Numbered from the stretch's first letter, positions 6,411 to 14,139 are shown. The stretch: 15,703 bases of DNA from CALBPI01 sp039815365 (GCA_039815365.1 JBCBZK010000081.1:1-15703), one strand, 5' to 3'. Program-made: numbers and translations. Notes: generated from the sequence alone by a model not told the origin.

Positions 6411-9053
6411 TCATTCACCATCGACTACCGCTTGATAGACAGCCGCTTGCTCACCATCGTCAATGGCTTCGTAGTATGTGACCAACGAGCGCGCGGTATC
6501 TTTGAAGCCCCAATGATTCGGCTGGTTGGCCGATAGATCCTGAAACAGTGGCACAAGTGTTTCTTGTGCGTTTTCCAGCTGTCCGGCGCCGAGCTGGGCC
6601 TGTCCGCGAATCAGGCGCGTCGTGTACGTTAAGCCGTGGTGGTCGCCGAGTGATGCGATACAAATGTCGTATGCCCTGTCAGACTCGAGCAACGCCTCGT
6701 CATGGCGCTCCATCGTATTCAGCATCATGGCGTAACTTACGCGTGACGAGGCAACGTGAGGATGGTCCGACCCAACCGCCGTACTGAAAATTTGTATCGC
6801 CTCAAGAAACAGGGGTTCGGCAACTGCGAAATTCTTTTGTCCGTTTTCGAGTCGAGCGAGTTTACGCAAGCTATAGGCGGTATCGAAGCTGACTGGCCCG
6901 CTCGTTCGCCGCGCATGCTCAACTGCACGTTGCAGCCAGTCACGCGCCTCAGCGGGTCGCTGTGTCGACTGATAGAAACCTCCGATGTTTGTCATGGCTG
7001 TCGAAAGTTGCGGGCTGTCCTGGCCAAACAGTTCAACGTAGCTGTCGTAGGATTCGAGAAAAAGCGGTTCTGCCTCGTCCGGCCTTCCCAGCTTCTTCAG
7101 CATATTCGCAAGGTTGAATTGAAACACGGGCAAGTCAGGATTGCTTGTATCGCCAGAGTTTATAATGTCTTGAATCGTCGCCCGCATGAGCGGTTCTGCT
7201 AGCGCCGAGTCGCCGCGCAAGTCGAGCAATTGCGCCAGATGCGCTCTTGCTGTTTGGTAGGTATCGCTCGCCGTTTCGTCAAGCTGTTCGCCCTCTGCCA
7301 TGATTATTTCAAAGTCTTTTTGTGCCGCCTCGTAGTCGCCTTCCAGAACACTCAGGTAGGCAGGTTCGAGCACGAATCGATAGCGTTCCATCGGCGCGAT
7401 TTCGGTGAGCATCTGTGCATGAGCGCGCGCGTTCGCGTAGTGTTCGCTTGCCGCTGGGTAATCGTCTTGCGCGCGCAGTGCGTTACCCAGGCCTAGCTCT
7501 GCGTAAGCCAGTTTTTGTGTATCGTTCATCGACGTGTATATCGGAATGACCGCCTCATACTGCTCTTCGGCAGATGCGTCCAGTCTAAGCTTGTAGAAGA
7601 CGTCAGCGATTTGCAGGCCAAGGTCCGCGCGAATCTGTGGCTGATCACCAAAGTCGGTGTCCAGCCGCGCCGCGCCAATATCAAGAATCTCTTTTGCCGT
7701 CACGGTCGTGCCGAGTTTGTCGGCAGGTACCTCAAACACGTCGGTCAGGAATTGCAGCATCGTGTCAGACCGCGTTGCGGCGGCTTGCGCAAGATCACGT
7801 TCGGTGCTGACAGTTTTGGTGTGGTAGGTCGTCGCACCAATCGCCGATGATACGAGCAACAAACTGATACCCGCAGCAACGCGGTGACGTCGCATGAACT
7901 TGCGCGTCAGATATCCAAGCGTGCGTCCGCGCGCGCTAACGGGTTGCCCGGTAAGATAACGATCAAGGTCTTCCGACAACGCCTGCACGCTGGCGTAGCG
8001 CTCGTCTGACTGTTTACGCAGTGCCGTCATGACGATTGCATCGATGTCGCCGCGCAACGCAGCTGATTCGACAGTAAAGGTGTTTTGAACCGGGTTGAAG
8101 TCCGTTTCTATGAGCGCGCTCGCACTCGGTTGCGCCGGGTCTGTGTCACAAATGACGGACTCGCGTTCACTGGCCCGCATCCCAGCGGTCGAATACGGCC
8201 TGCGACCGACCAACAATTCGTACAGCAGGATACCCAGCGAATAAACGTCACTGCGCGTCGTAATCGGTTCACCAAGCACTTGCTCCGGGCTTGCGTAATC
8301 TGGTGTCATGGCGCGTTGTGCAAACTCGGTGACGGTACCGTCGCTGTCGGCTGGATCAATCGGTTTCGCGATGCCGAAATCGAGTAGCTTGGGTTGTCCG
8401 TCGTGCGTGACAAGAATGTTGGACGGCTTGATATCCCGATGCACAACGAGGTTGCTGTGCGCGCAGTCAACGGCGGCGCAGACTTTACGAAACAGCGCGA
8501 TGCGCTCCCGCAATGTTAATGCGTTGTTTCGGCAATAGGCGTCGATCGCGAGCCCGTCAATGTACTCCATGACAAGATAGGCGGCGCCATCACTCGTACT
8601 GCCGCCGTCTAGGACTCGTGCGATGCCCGGGTGGTTCAGACGCGCAAGAATGCGTCTCTCTGTATCGAACCGTCGTGCATCTTCATCACTGCGAAAACCC
8701 GAACGCATCAGTTTGATCGCAACCTGTTGTTCGAAAGTGCCGTCAGCGCGCTCGGCAAGAAACACATCGCCCATACCGCCGCCAGCAAGATGCGCTGTGA
8801 TACGAAAGTTGCCGATGCTCGTGCCGATACGGGCATCTATCTCAGCGTCGCCCAATTCCGCGACCATTGACTGCATCGAGTCCGTCAGCGAATCACTGCC
8901 AGTTGTTTCGGCTCGCAGCAGTGCTGTCAACTCATCGGCAAGCTCGGGTTGTGCTGCGGCAATGATCTCAAGCTCAGCTTCAAGACGATCATGCGGTAGT
9001 TCGCTTAACTCTAGAAAGCGTGACTTGAGCGTCGACCATTCGAATGTTTGCAT
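6411..9053 (-). CDS. Transmembrane Ser/Thr protein kinase with C-terminal TPR domain
   Basis: The product is 880 aa. The start is the ATG at 9053, preceded by AAGGA at 7-nt spacing; a longer version from a TTG at 9110 is unlikely. After an N-terminal helical segment (1-75) comes a complete Hanks-type kinase domain at about 82-367. Visible motifs are the glycine loop AGGGMGDVF (90-98), VAIK Lys114, Glu132 in helix C, HRDIKPSN (205-212, catalytic Asp207), DFG (225-227), and SPE plus a DVYSLG motif (269-274). It should therefore be active. A single membrane helix lies at about 391-409, and the remaining ~470 residues are TPR-like helical repeats, probably periplasmic. The architecture is that of the kinases encoded beside ECF sigma factors, and the divergent neighbour is such a sigma factor. 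The likely role is to sense a signal and phosphorylate it. Confidence 0.93.
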   Translation of the reverse strand: MQTFEWSTLKSRFLELSELPHDRLEAELEIIAAAQPELADELTALLRAETTGSDSLTDSMQSMVAELGDAEIDARIGTSIGNFRITAHLAGGGMGDVFLAERADGTFEQQVAIKLMRSGFRSDEDARRFDTERRILARLNHPGIARVLDGGSTSDGAAYLVMEYIDGLAIDAYCRNNALTLRERIALFRKVCAAVDCAHSNLVVHRDIKPSNILVTHDGQPKLLDFGIAKPIDPADSDGTVTEFAQRAMTPDYASPEQVLGEPITTRSDVYSLGILLYELLVGRRPYSTAGMRASERESVICDTDPAQPSASALIETDFNPVQNTFTVESAALRGDIDAIVMTALRKQSDERYASVQALSEDLDRYLTGQPVSARGRTLGYLTRKFMRRHRVAAGISLLLVSSAIGATTYHTKTVSTERDLAQAAATRSDTMLQFLTDVFEVPADKLGTTVTAKEILDIGAARLDTDFGDQPQIRADLGLQIADVFYKLRLDASAEEQYEAVIPIYTSMNDTQKLAYAELGLGNALRAQDDYPAASEHYANARAHAQMLTEIAPMERYRFVLEPAYLSVLEGDYEAAQKDFEIIMAEGEQLDETASDTYQTARAHLAQLLDLRGDSALAEPLMRATIQDIINSGDTSNPDLPVFQFNLANMLKKLGRPDEAEPLFLESYDSYVELFGQDSPQLSTAMTNIGGFYQSTQRPAEARDWLQRAVEHARRTSGPVSFDTAYSLRKLARLENGQKNFAVAEPLFLEAIQIFSTAVGSDHPHVASSRVSYAMMLNTMERHDEALLESDRAYDICIASLGDHHGLTYTTRLIRGQAQLGAGQLENAQETLVPLFQDLSANQPNHWGFKDTARSLVTYYEAIDDGEQAAVYQAVVDGE

Positions 9054-9060
9054 GTGTTGA

Positions 9061-9065
9061 TCCTT
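9061..9065 (-). promoter_or_regulatory. Shine-Dalgarno of the kinase gene
   Basis: AAGGA on the minus strand lies 7 nt before the ATG at 9053 and decides that start over the TTG at 9110. Confidence 0.75.
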
Positions 9066-9081
9066 AGCGAGCCTATGGTGT

Positions 9082-9110
9082 GTTCTAATATGAGCAACGC
9101 GCAGGGTCAA
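9082..9110 (-). promoter_or_regulatory. Sigma-70-like promoter for the kinase gene
   Basis: On the minus strand, TTGACC (9110-9105) and TAGAAC (9087-9082) are separated by 17 bp. This predicts a start near 9075 and a short leader that contains the Shine-Dalgarno. The -35 fits the consensus well (5/6); the -10 is weaker (4/6). Confidence 0.5.
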
Positions 9111-9130
9111 CTAGCACGAGTGCCATTCGA

Positions 9131-9685
9131 TTGAACGACACACCAGACATTACGCAACTGCTCGCTGAGTGGCAGCAGGGTGACAACGACGCCTTCAAGG
9201 CATTGTCGCCTGTTGTTTACGATGAGCTGCGTCGTATTGCCGCGCGCATGATGCGGGGTGAGTCCGCGGGCCACACGTTGCAAGCGACAGCTTTGGTCAA
9301 TGAGGCGTTCATATCTTTGATGGCCGGTAATGCCAACGTTAACGATCGAAAACACTTTTTCTCGCTGGCTGCGCGCGTCATGCGCAGCGCGCTGGTCGAC
9401 CATGCGCGCGGCAAAGGTCGACAAAAGCGCGGCGGTGATCTTCAACGTATGACCCTCAAGACGTCTGCCGAGAGCGATCAGGGTAAGGCGCTCGATGTGC
9501 TGGAGCTCGACGACGCGTTGATGCGTCTGGGTGAAAAAGACCCCAGACTCGTGCAAGCGATTGAACTGATCTATTTCGGCGGTCTGTCGTATGAGCAGGC
9601 AGCGGCCGAGATCGGTGTGTCGCGCACAACGTTGGTCGGCGAGCTTAAGTTTGCGAAAGCTTGGCTGCGTAAGGCAATGGATTGA
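9131..9685 (+). CDS. ECF sigma factor of the kinase-controlled type
   Basis: The product is 184 aa. Region 2 is at about 10-90: LSPVVYDELRRIAARMM, GHTLQATALVNEAF and KHFFSLAARVMRSALVDHARGKGRQKRGG. Region 4 is at about 125-182: LRALGEKDPRL-type helix, YFGGLSYEQAAAEIGVSRTTLVGELKFAKAWL (helix-turn-helix). This is the Sigma70_ECF family with the TLQxTALVNEA motif. Aligning ALVNEAF with DLVQETF of ordinary ECF factors shows the acidic DAED patch replaced by QATA, with Thr53 in place of an acid; Thr49 is also nearby. In the known EcfP/PpkA2 case of Vibrio parahaemolyticus, a kinase adds the missing negative charge by phosphorylating a Thr here. No anti-sigma gene is adjacent; the divergent kinase is the likely activator. 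The start is TTG at 9131 with a poor Shine-Dalgarno; an in-frame stop at 9086 leaves no ATG. Confidence 0.9.
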   Translation: MNDTPDITQLLAEWQQGDNDAFKALSPVVYDELRRIAARMMRGESAGHTLQATALVNEAFISLMAGNANVNDRKHFFSLAARVMRSALVDHARGKGRQKRGGDLQRMTLKTSAESDQGKALDVLELDDALMRLGEKDPRLVQAIELIYFGGLSYEQAAAEIGVSRTTLVGELKFAKAWLRKAMD

Positions 9686-9730
9686 ATGCGTTCGCACGAA
9701 TGATCGTTGTATCTGCATCGTAGGTAGCAA

Positions 9731-9760
9731 GCAGGCCGACTGCTCTCGCAGCCGACCTGC
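9731..9760 (-). terminator. Hairpin between convergent genes
   Basis: 13-nt arms (9731-9743 and 9748-9760) enclose a 4-nt loop. Read on the minus strand the RNA is fully paired, including two G-U pairs, with a GAGA (GNRA-type) loop; read on the plus strand two C/A mismatches remain. It therefore best suits the 3' end of the minus-strand cytolysin-like gene, whose stop lies 12 bp away. No strong U-tract follows. Confidence 0.55.
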
Positions 9761-9771
9761 AGTCCCCTTCA

Positions 9772-12303
9772 TCATTCGCCGCGCGCGATTGCCGAGTAAA
9801 CGCTGTTAGTCACCGCGTTGGCGATCCACAGCACATCCTCGCGCCCGTCGTCATTAATGTCGCCGGTCACAAGCACGTACTGCGACCAATCCTCGGTCGG
9901 TGCCAGTGTTTGTGACACGCGCGTGAACGTAAACTCCGAGCCACCGGCAACAGACAGACCTACACCAATCGCGTTGCTCAGGTTATTGCCGTAACCCTTG
10001 TCATTAATCAGTAGGTCGTCCGTACCGTTGCCGTCGACGTCGACGAGATACATGTCAGGCGCCCATTCGGCGAGTCCGCCGGGTCCATCGTTGCCAACCG
10101 GTCCGAACAAGTTCTGGATTGCCACATCTTCGGGTGTCCGGTTTCTTACGATCGACGTGTGTGGATCGATGATGTCGCCAGCGCGCCCGGCCGGGACGCC
10201 TGAACCTTCACCAATGAAAATCGAAAATGCTTCCCAAATGCCCAGTGAGCGAGGCTCGACGATGTCGATCAGTCCGTCGCCGTTAGCATCGCCAGTCAGT
10301 GCCGTAAAACGACGCCAGTCGCCCAACCGGTCTTGAAAGCGAGCTGTGTCAAAGCCAGCGCTTGAGTTGAGTGCGAACCAGCGACGATTGCGTGCGGAGC
10401 CCAGACGCTGCCATGCGATGTCGTCGTAGCCATCACCGTTAAAGTCACCGATATAAGTGTAAGGATAGTCGGAAAAATTCTGATTGATGTCGGATGACGC
10501 AAGCGGCCCGAATAGTGCGTCGCTTGAAAGATCAAAGCCTGCCACTGTTGTGTTGACGGCATCAGCGGTGTACGTACGATTTATACTGGGGTTGTTTGGC
10601 ACATTGTTGAAAACGAGGTCAGCACCGCGACTGGCGTCCATCTGGCCGGCGTAGGCCGCGTAAGTCTCCCAGCCGCCATCGCGCGATAATTCCTGCGGTG
10701 CGGAGTACACGAATTCACGGTTAATATCGCCTTTGACGAAAACGACATACACTGTGTTGCGGCCGTTACCGAGTACGCTCAGTACAACGTCGTCGCGCCC
10801 ATCGTTATCAACATCCATGAGCAGCAGTTTGAAGTTGCCTAGCTCGCCGTTGAGTGCGGTATGTTCGCCTAACGTCAGGGCTTCGAACGTGCCGTCGCCA
10901 TTCGAAAACGCAATGGCAATTTCACCGCGCGCTGATGCACCGGTCGCCGCCCAGACAATATCGTCACCGTCGCGTCCGTCCAGATCGCCAACAGCAACCT
11001 GTTGGCCTGCTGCACTGAAGTCAGGGTCGAACGTGAGTTCGTTAGAGAAGGTAAATGTTGCGTCGCCCCCGACCTGATCAAAACAGGTCGTGCGCTCGTA
11101 GGACGTTAACTCCTGAACGACTGCAGGTACGTTGTCGCTGACGCTGCGTATTTCGAATGAGATTGGCACGGCATCGGCGGCCGTGACTGGCACGCCGAAG
11201 TACTGTGTCCAGTCGTTGGATTGCAGCATCGCTGTTGTCGCATCGGCAGAGCCACCGAGATAGGACAGCGTCAAGCGTGATTGCTCGCGAATGGTTTGCG
11301 AGCGGGCTGCCGCATCGCCGGTGACGCTAGCCACTGGATTGCTGTACTTGAATTCAAACGCAGCGCGCATTTCTTCTTCGCTGTACGTCGACGTCATTGT
11401 GGATGTCAGGATACGGCCATACGTCACCCGCGCCACATAGGCGGGCACGTTGTTGTCGCCCATCGTGCCTTGATCGATTTGTTGCTGCAGTAGCTCCGGC
11501 GTGAATTCATCAGTGAACCAGCCAGCCGGTGACTGTGGCGCAGAGATGTCCACCGTGTACAACGTCTCGCGGAACACCGCCGCTACGGAGTTTTCGACGC
11601 CTTGTTGTGAGAAGCTGCCCGACGCGCTGCCAGAGAAGCCGAAATAGCGTCCCGAGAATCCCGCGCGCAGCGCGCGTTGTGATTCATTGCGGTAGGTTTC
11701 AACCCGCAGATTGCCTTGCGCGTTGATACAGTCTGCGTTCAGCCTTTCTGCCTCTGAAATGATGTCCGATACGGCGCTGTTCACAGCGGCAAGCGTTGGC
11801 TGCACTTCGCGGAAATTGTTCGCAATGTTGCAGGCTGCAATGGTCACAGTGACCGGTGTGCGTTGCGCTACATTGATCGGCAGAATGTCACCGGCTGTTG
11901 CGCCATCGCGCAGAGATTCGCCGACGACCAATGCTCCGGGGTAGAGCACATTCGTGGGTGGCGAGAACATGACGTACTCTTCCGGCGTGTCGTAAAAGTC
12001 GACGGTTTCCGTCGTGCATGATTTCAGGTTGTTGTTGGGATCGGTGACGGTCTCTGACTCGCTCGTGCTGACGACGAGCTCAACACCTTCGTTCGCCTCG
12101 TCACGTGTTTTTGGTGCGAACGTGTCCCAACTGTCCAGTCCATTCAAAAACGTGTCGGGATCAAGCCCAGTCGTGCCACCACCGCCGGAGCCGCCACCGC
12201 CGGTTGTCGGCGGCGTCGTATCGCCACCACCACCACCGCCGCCGCAAGCCACAAGCGTAAACGCCAATACCATCACCGAGATTTGTCGTACCCAATTTGT
12301 CAT
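9772..12303 (-). CDS. Cytolysin-like (CDC family) lipoprotein with C-terminal FG-GAP propeller
   Basis: The product is 843 aa, with ATG at 12303 and GGAGGT 7 nt upstream. The signal peptide ends LVAC (Cys20), followed by a Gly/Thr-rich linker to about residue 46. Residues about 50-405 resemble domains 1-3 of thiol-activated cytolysins. NVLYPGALVVGESL (118-131) matches the SVYPGALL motif; FRETLYTVDIS (244-254) and VARVTYGRILT (290-300) match FKQIYYTVSV and SSVAYGR; YLGGSADA (348-355) matches the ILGGD motif with the conserved Gly-Gly pair; PISFEIRSVSDN (380-391) matches PISYTTSFLRDN. Domain 4, with the Trp-rich undecapeptide and cholesterol-recognition loop, is absent. Instead residues about 430-843 carry six DxDxDGxxD-type loops starting near 440, 497, 620, 672, 755 and 815, typical of FG-GAP/VCBS calcium-binding propeller repeats. 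Pore formation is inferred from the fold only. The target may be a glycan or protein rather than cholesterol. Confidence 0.85.
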   Translation of the reverse strand: MTNWVRQISVMVLAFTLVACGGGGGGGDTTPPTTGGGGSGGGGTTGLDPDTFLNGLDSWDTFAPKTRDEANEGVELVVSTSESETVTDPNNNLKSCTTETVDFYDTPEEYVMFSPPTNVLYPGALVVGESLRDGATAGDILPINVAQRTPVTVTIAACNIANNFREVQPTLAAVNSAVSDIISEAERLNADCINAQGNLRVETYRNESQRALRAGFSGRYFGFSGSASGSFSQQGVENSVAAVFRETLYTVDISAPQSPAGWFTDEFTPELLQQQIDQGTMGDNNVPAYVARVTYGRILTSTMTSTYSEEEMRAAFEFKYSNPVASVTGDAAARSQTIREQSRLTLSYLGGSADATTAMLQSNDWTQYFGVPVTAADAVPISFEIRSVSDNVPAVVQELTSYERTTCFDQVGGDATFTFSNELTFDPDFSAAGQQVAVGDLDGRDGDDIVWAATGASARGEIAIAFSNGDGTFEALTLGEHTALNGELGNFKLLLMDVDNDGRDDVVLSVLGNGRNTVYVVFVKGDINREFVYSAPQELSRDGGWETYAAYAGQMDASRGADLVFNNVPNNPSINRTYTADAVNTTVAGFDLSSDALFGPLASSDINQNFSDYPYTYIGDFNGDGYDDIAWQRLGSARNRRWFALNSSAGFDTARFQDRLGDWRRFTALTGDANGDGLIDIVEPRSLGIWEAFSIFIGEGSGVPAGRAGDIIDPHTSIVRNRTPEDVAIQNLFGPVGNDGPGGLAEWAPDMYLVDVDGNGTDDLLINDKGYGNNLSNAIGVGLSVAGGSEFTFTRVSQTLAPTEDWSQYVLVTGDINDDGREDVLWIANAVTNSVYSAIARGE
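12180..12243 (-). repeat. Poly-glycine coding tracts (GGN repeats)
   Basis: Two runs of GGN codons (encoding Gly21-27 and Gly35-43) lie directly after the lipobox cysteine of the cytolysin-like gene, separated by a Thr/Pro stretch. Being trinucleotide repeats they could vary in length in-frame, changing the tether between membrane anchor and folded domain. Confidence 0.5.
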
Positions 12304-12310
12304 AACTGTT

Positions 12311-12316
12311 ACCTCC
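12311..12316 (-). promoter_or_regulatory. Strong Shine-Dalgarno of the cytolysin-like gene
   Basis: GGAGGT on the minus strand with 7-nt spacing to the ATG at 12303. It is the best ribosome binding site in the window and suggests efficient translation. Confidence 0.8.
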
Positions 12317-12356
12317 GCCGGTCGTTGCCAGCGATTTCAATTGTTCTCATTGGGTT

Positions 12357-12470
12357 AAGCGACATGGTTAGCCAAACAGGTCGAAGATTGTTTGCGGAAT
12401 AGTCCGACCGGTCGGCGATACATCGCAGCTGTTGGGAAAGTTTCGACCTGTTCGACGTCAGGTGTCGCTT
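12357..12470. promoter_or_regulatory. Nested inverted repeats between divergent lipoprotein genes
   Basis: AACAGGTCGAA (12375-12385) is exactly repeated inverted as TTCGACCTGTT (12442-12452), and AAGCGACA (12357-12364) as TGTCGCTT (12463-12470). Both pairs share the same axis at 12413.5. Between them lies the perfect 12-bp palindrome CCGACCGGTCGG (12404-12415) and a short GCGAT/ATCGC hairpin (12415-12426). The 9-bp TCATTGGGT is directly repeated at 12347-12355 and 12470-12478. The whole sits in the 201-bp divergent promoter region, so a shared operator or a long extruding or transcribed hairpin is plausible. No regulator can be named. Confidence 0.55.
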
Positions 12471-12504
12471 CATTGGGTAGGCATACGTAAATCGGAGCAC
12501 ACTC

Positions 12505-14085
12505 ATGAGCCTGTCGAGAAAAATTCTGTTGATCACTTTTGTTGCATCAGTGGCCGCTTGCGGCGGTGGGGGGTCGACGAGCGCACCAATGGCACCGCCG
12601 ATAGACACGACGCCACCAGCACTGTCGTCGAGCGAGCCTGTTGACGGTGCTGAGCCGGTGAGCACGACTACCGATCCGAGTGTGACGATGTCTGAGTCGC
12701 TCGATGTCACGTCTGTGAACGTGACCAGTGTGTATCTGAGCAATGCCTTTGGCGTACGCGTACGCGGTGCCGTTGACTACGATGATGCCAATCGTGTCAT
12801 TACCTTCATCCCGGCATTACCACTAACGGAAGGCCAGCGCTTCACGCTGCACCTGGATGGCATCGCAGATCGTTCGGGCAATACGGCGGCGATGATCACG
12901 ACCTCGTTTCGCACATTTCGAGCGCCGCTAACGCAAACGCTCACTTATCGGGATGGCGCGATCATCTCGCAAACCGACTACGAGAATGACGCGAGCGGCG
13001 CGCGGTTAAGGTGGATCCGCCTCGCGAACGCCGGCGGCGACGGTGTTTGGAATTCAGGCGATGAACAGCCGAGCAACTATGTACAGTACGATCGCGACGC
13101 GGATGGGCTGGTGATCGCCGAGTCAATTTTCGTCGCAGCCGGAGACGACGGTGTCTGGTTCACGGCTGACGACGCTCGATCCAATTTCAGTACGTTTGAT
13201 AACGGCAGCGATGGTTTGGCGGCGCGCCGCATTATTTGGGCGGCAGGCGCCGATGGTGAGCTTGGAACCGATGATGATGTACCGGATCAATACCGAGATT
13301 TTGAATTTAACGACTACGGCGAGCTGCTCGTGGAATCAAGATTTGGCACACCCGGTGATGATGGAATCTGGTTCACCATGGACGACGATCCGCTGCGTGC
13401 AGCCTCTGTGAATGATTACGACAACAATGGCATGCGAGTCCGCGTCACGCGGACACTCAGAGGCGCTGATAGCATCATCGGTACCGCCGACGATGTGGTT
13501 GAGGAATATTTCTCAATTGAGGTCAATGATGTTGAGCAACGTCGAGAAACGATTTCTTATTCCGCTGCGGGCGATGACGACGTTTGGTTTACTGTTGATG
13601 ATGTCGTGAGCAATTACCGCTTCGAGCCGCTCGACCGTCAGGGCCGCGAAACGGGGTTCTATCGATCAAGTGATCCGGGGCTCGATGGTTTGTGGTTCAG
13701 CGCTGACGATGAGATTCGCACACCGATCCAACGGTTGACTTATGACGACTCGGATCCAGCACAGATAGTAACGACCACATTCTCATACAACGATATTGGT
13801 GCCGACGGTCAGCCACTCACTGCTGACGATGTCATTTCGCAAGTCGTCATCGACACGCGACTGGACAAGTCTTTGCTCATAACGAGTGAGCAATATATCA
13901 ATGCGGGCGCAGATGGCGTGTGGCAGACACCGGATGATGAAGCCAATCGTTACGACGTGATTGAGCGTGATGCGGCGCGCAATATCTTGTCGCGACGAAT
14001 ATTCTCAAGCGCTGGTCCGGACGGCATGTTAGCGACAGCTGATGATGTGCTGCAATTCGTGCTGACCTACGATGTACCGAGATAG
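12505..14085 (+). CDS. Lipoprotein with Ig-like domain and ten 36-residue GxDG/DD repeats
   Basis: The product is 526 aa, with ATG at 12505 and GGAG 7 nt upstream. The signal peptide ends VAAC (Cys19), then a short Gly/Ser/Pro linker. Residues about 35-138 look like a bacterial Ig-like (Big_5/SbsA-type) domain: DTTPPALSSSEPVDGAEPV, then VITFIPALPLTEGQRFTLHL and IADRSGN. From about residue 142 to the end runs a tandem array. Its core (AGxDGxWFTxDD) recurs with first Gly near 177, 213, 248, 284, 320, 356, 392, 432, 468 and 504, each followed by a Y-x-x-[FYD]-D-x-x-G-type beta-strand pair. The Asp-rich loops suggest Ca2+ binding and an elongated or solenoid shape; the strand part recalls RHS/YD repeats. 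No enzyme motif is seen. It is divergent from the cytolysin-like gene and precedes the amylase gene. Function unknown. Confidence 0.8.
   Translation: MSLSRKILLITFVASVAACGGGGSTSAPMAPPIDTTPPALSSSEPVDGAEPVSTTTDPSVTMSESLDVTSVNVTSVYLSNAFGVRVRGAVDYDDANRVITFIPALPLTEGQRFTLHLDGIADRSGNTAAMITTSFRTFRAPLTQTLTYRDGAIISQTDYENDASGARLRWIRLANAGGDGVWNSGDEQPSNYVQYDRDADGLVIAESIFVAAGDDGVWFTADDARSNFSTFDNGSDGLAARRIIWAAGADGELGTDDDVPDQYRDFEFNDYGELLVESRFGTPGDDGIWFTMDDDPLRAASVNDYDNNGMRVRVTRTLRGADSIIGTADDVVEEYFSIEVNDVEQRRETISYSAAGDDDVWFTVDDVVSNYRFEPLDRQGRETGFYRSSDPGLDGLWFSADDEIRTPIQRLTYDDSDPAQIVTTTFSYNDIGADGQPLTADDVISQVVIDTRLDKSLLITSEQYINAGADGVWQTPDDEANRYDVIERDAARNILSRRIFSSAGPDGMLATADDVLQFVLTYDVPR
13033..14049 (+). repeat. 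Ten tandem 108-bp coding units
   Basis: The GxDG...DD cores recur every 36 codons (one step of 35, one of 40) over about 1.0 kb. The DNA units have diverged strongly while the protein core is kept, which points to an old duplication under selection rather than a recently expanded array. The last unit is cut off after its DD core plus one strand. Confidence 0.75.
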
Positions 14086-14090
14086 GTTGT

Positions 14091-14120
14091 TTGCGCCTCT
14101 CAGGTGGTACTCGGTGTAAT
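14091..14120 (+). promoter_or_regulatory. Possible promoter of the amylase-family gene
   Basis: TTGCGC (14091-14096) and TGTAAT (14115-14120) are separated by 18 bp; the -10 is close to consensus and the -35 is poor. The predicted start is near 14127, inside the inverted repeat at 14125-14139. Confidence 0.35.
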
Positions 14121-14124
14121 CGTA

Positions 14125-14139
14125 TTCATTTGCAATGAA
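14125..14139. promoter_or_regulatory. Possible operator of the amylase-family gene
   Basis: TTCATT-TGC-AATGAA is a perfect inverted repeat with 6-bp arms in the 113-bp gap before the amylase gene. It overlaps the predicted transcription start, as expected for a repressor site. The regulator is unknown. Confidence 0.4.

Noticed and set aside
9054..9110. N-terminal extension of the kinase to a TTG at 9110
   Set aside because: The ATG at 9053 has an AAGGA at ideal spacing, and the extension overlaps the predicted promoter.
13033..14049. CRISPR-like regular spacing of repeats
   Set aside because: The period comes from protein repeats; the DNA units are diverged and coding, without identical repeats or spacers.
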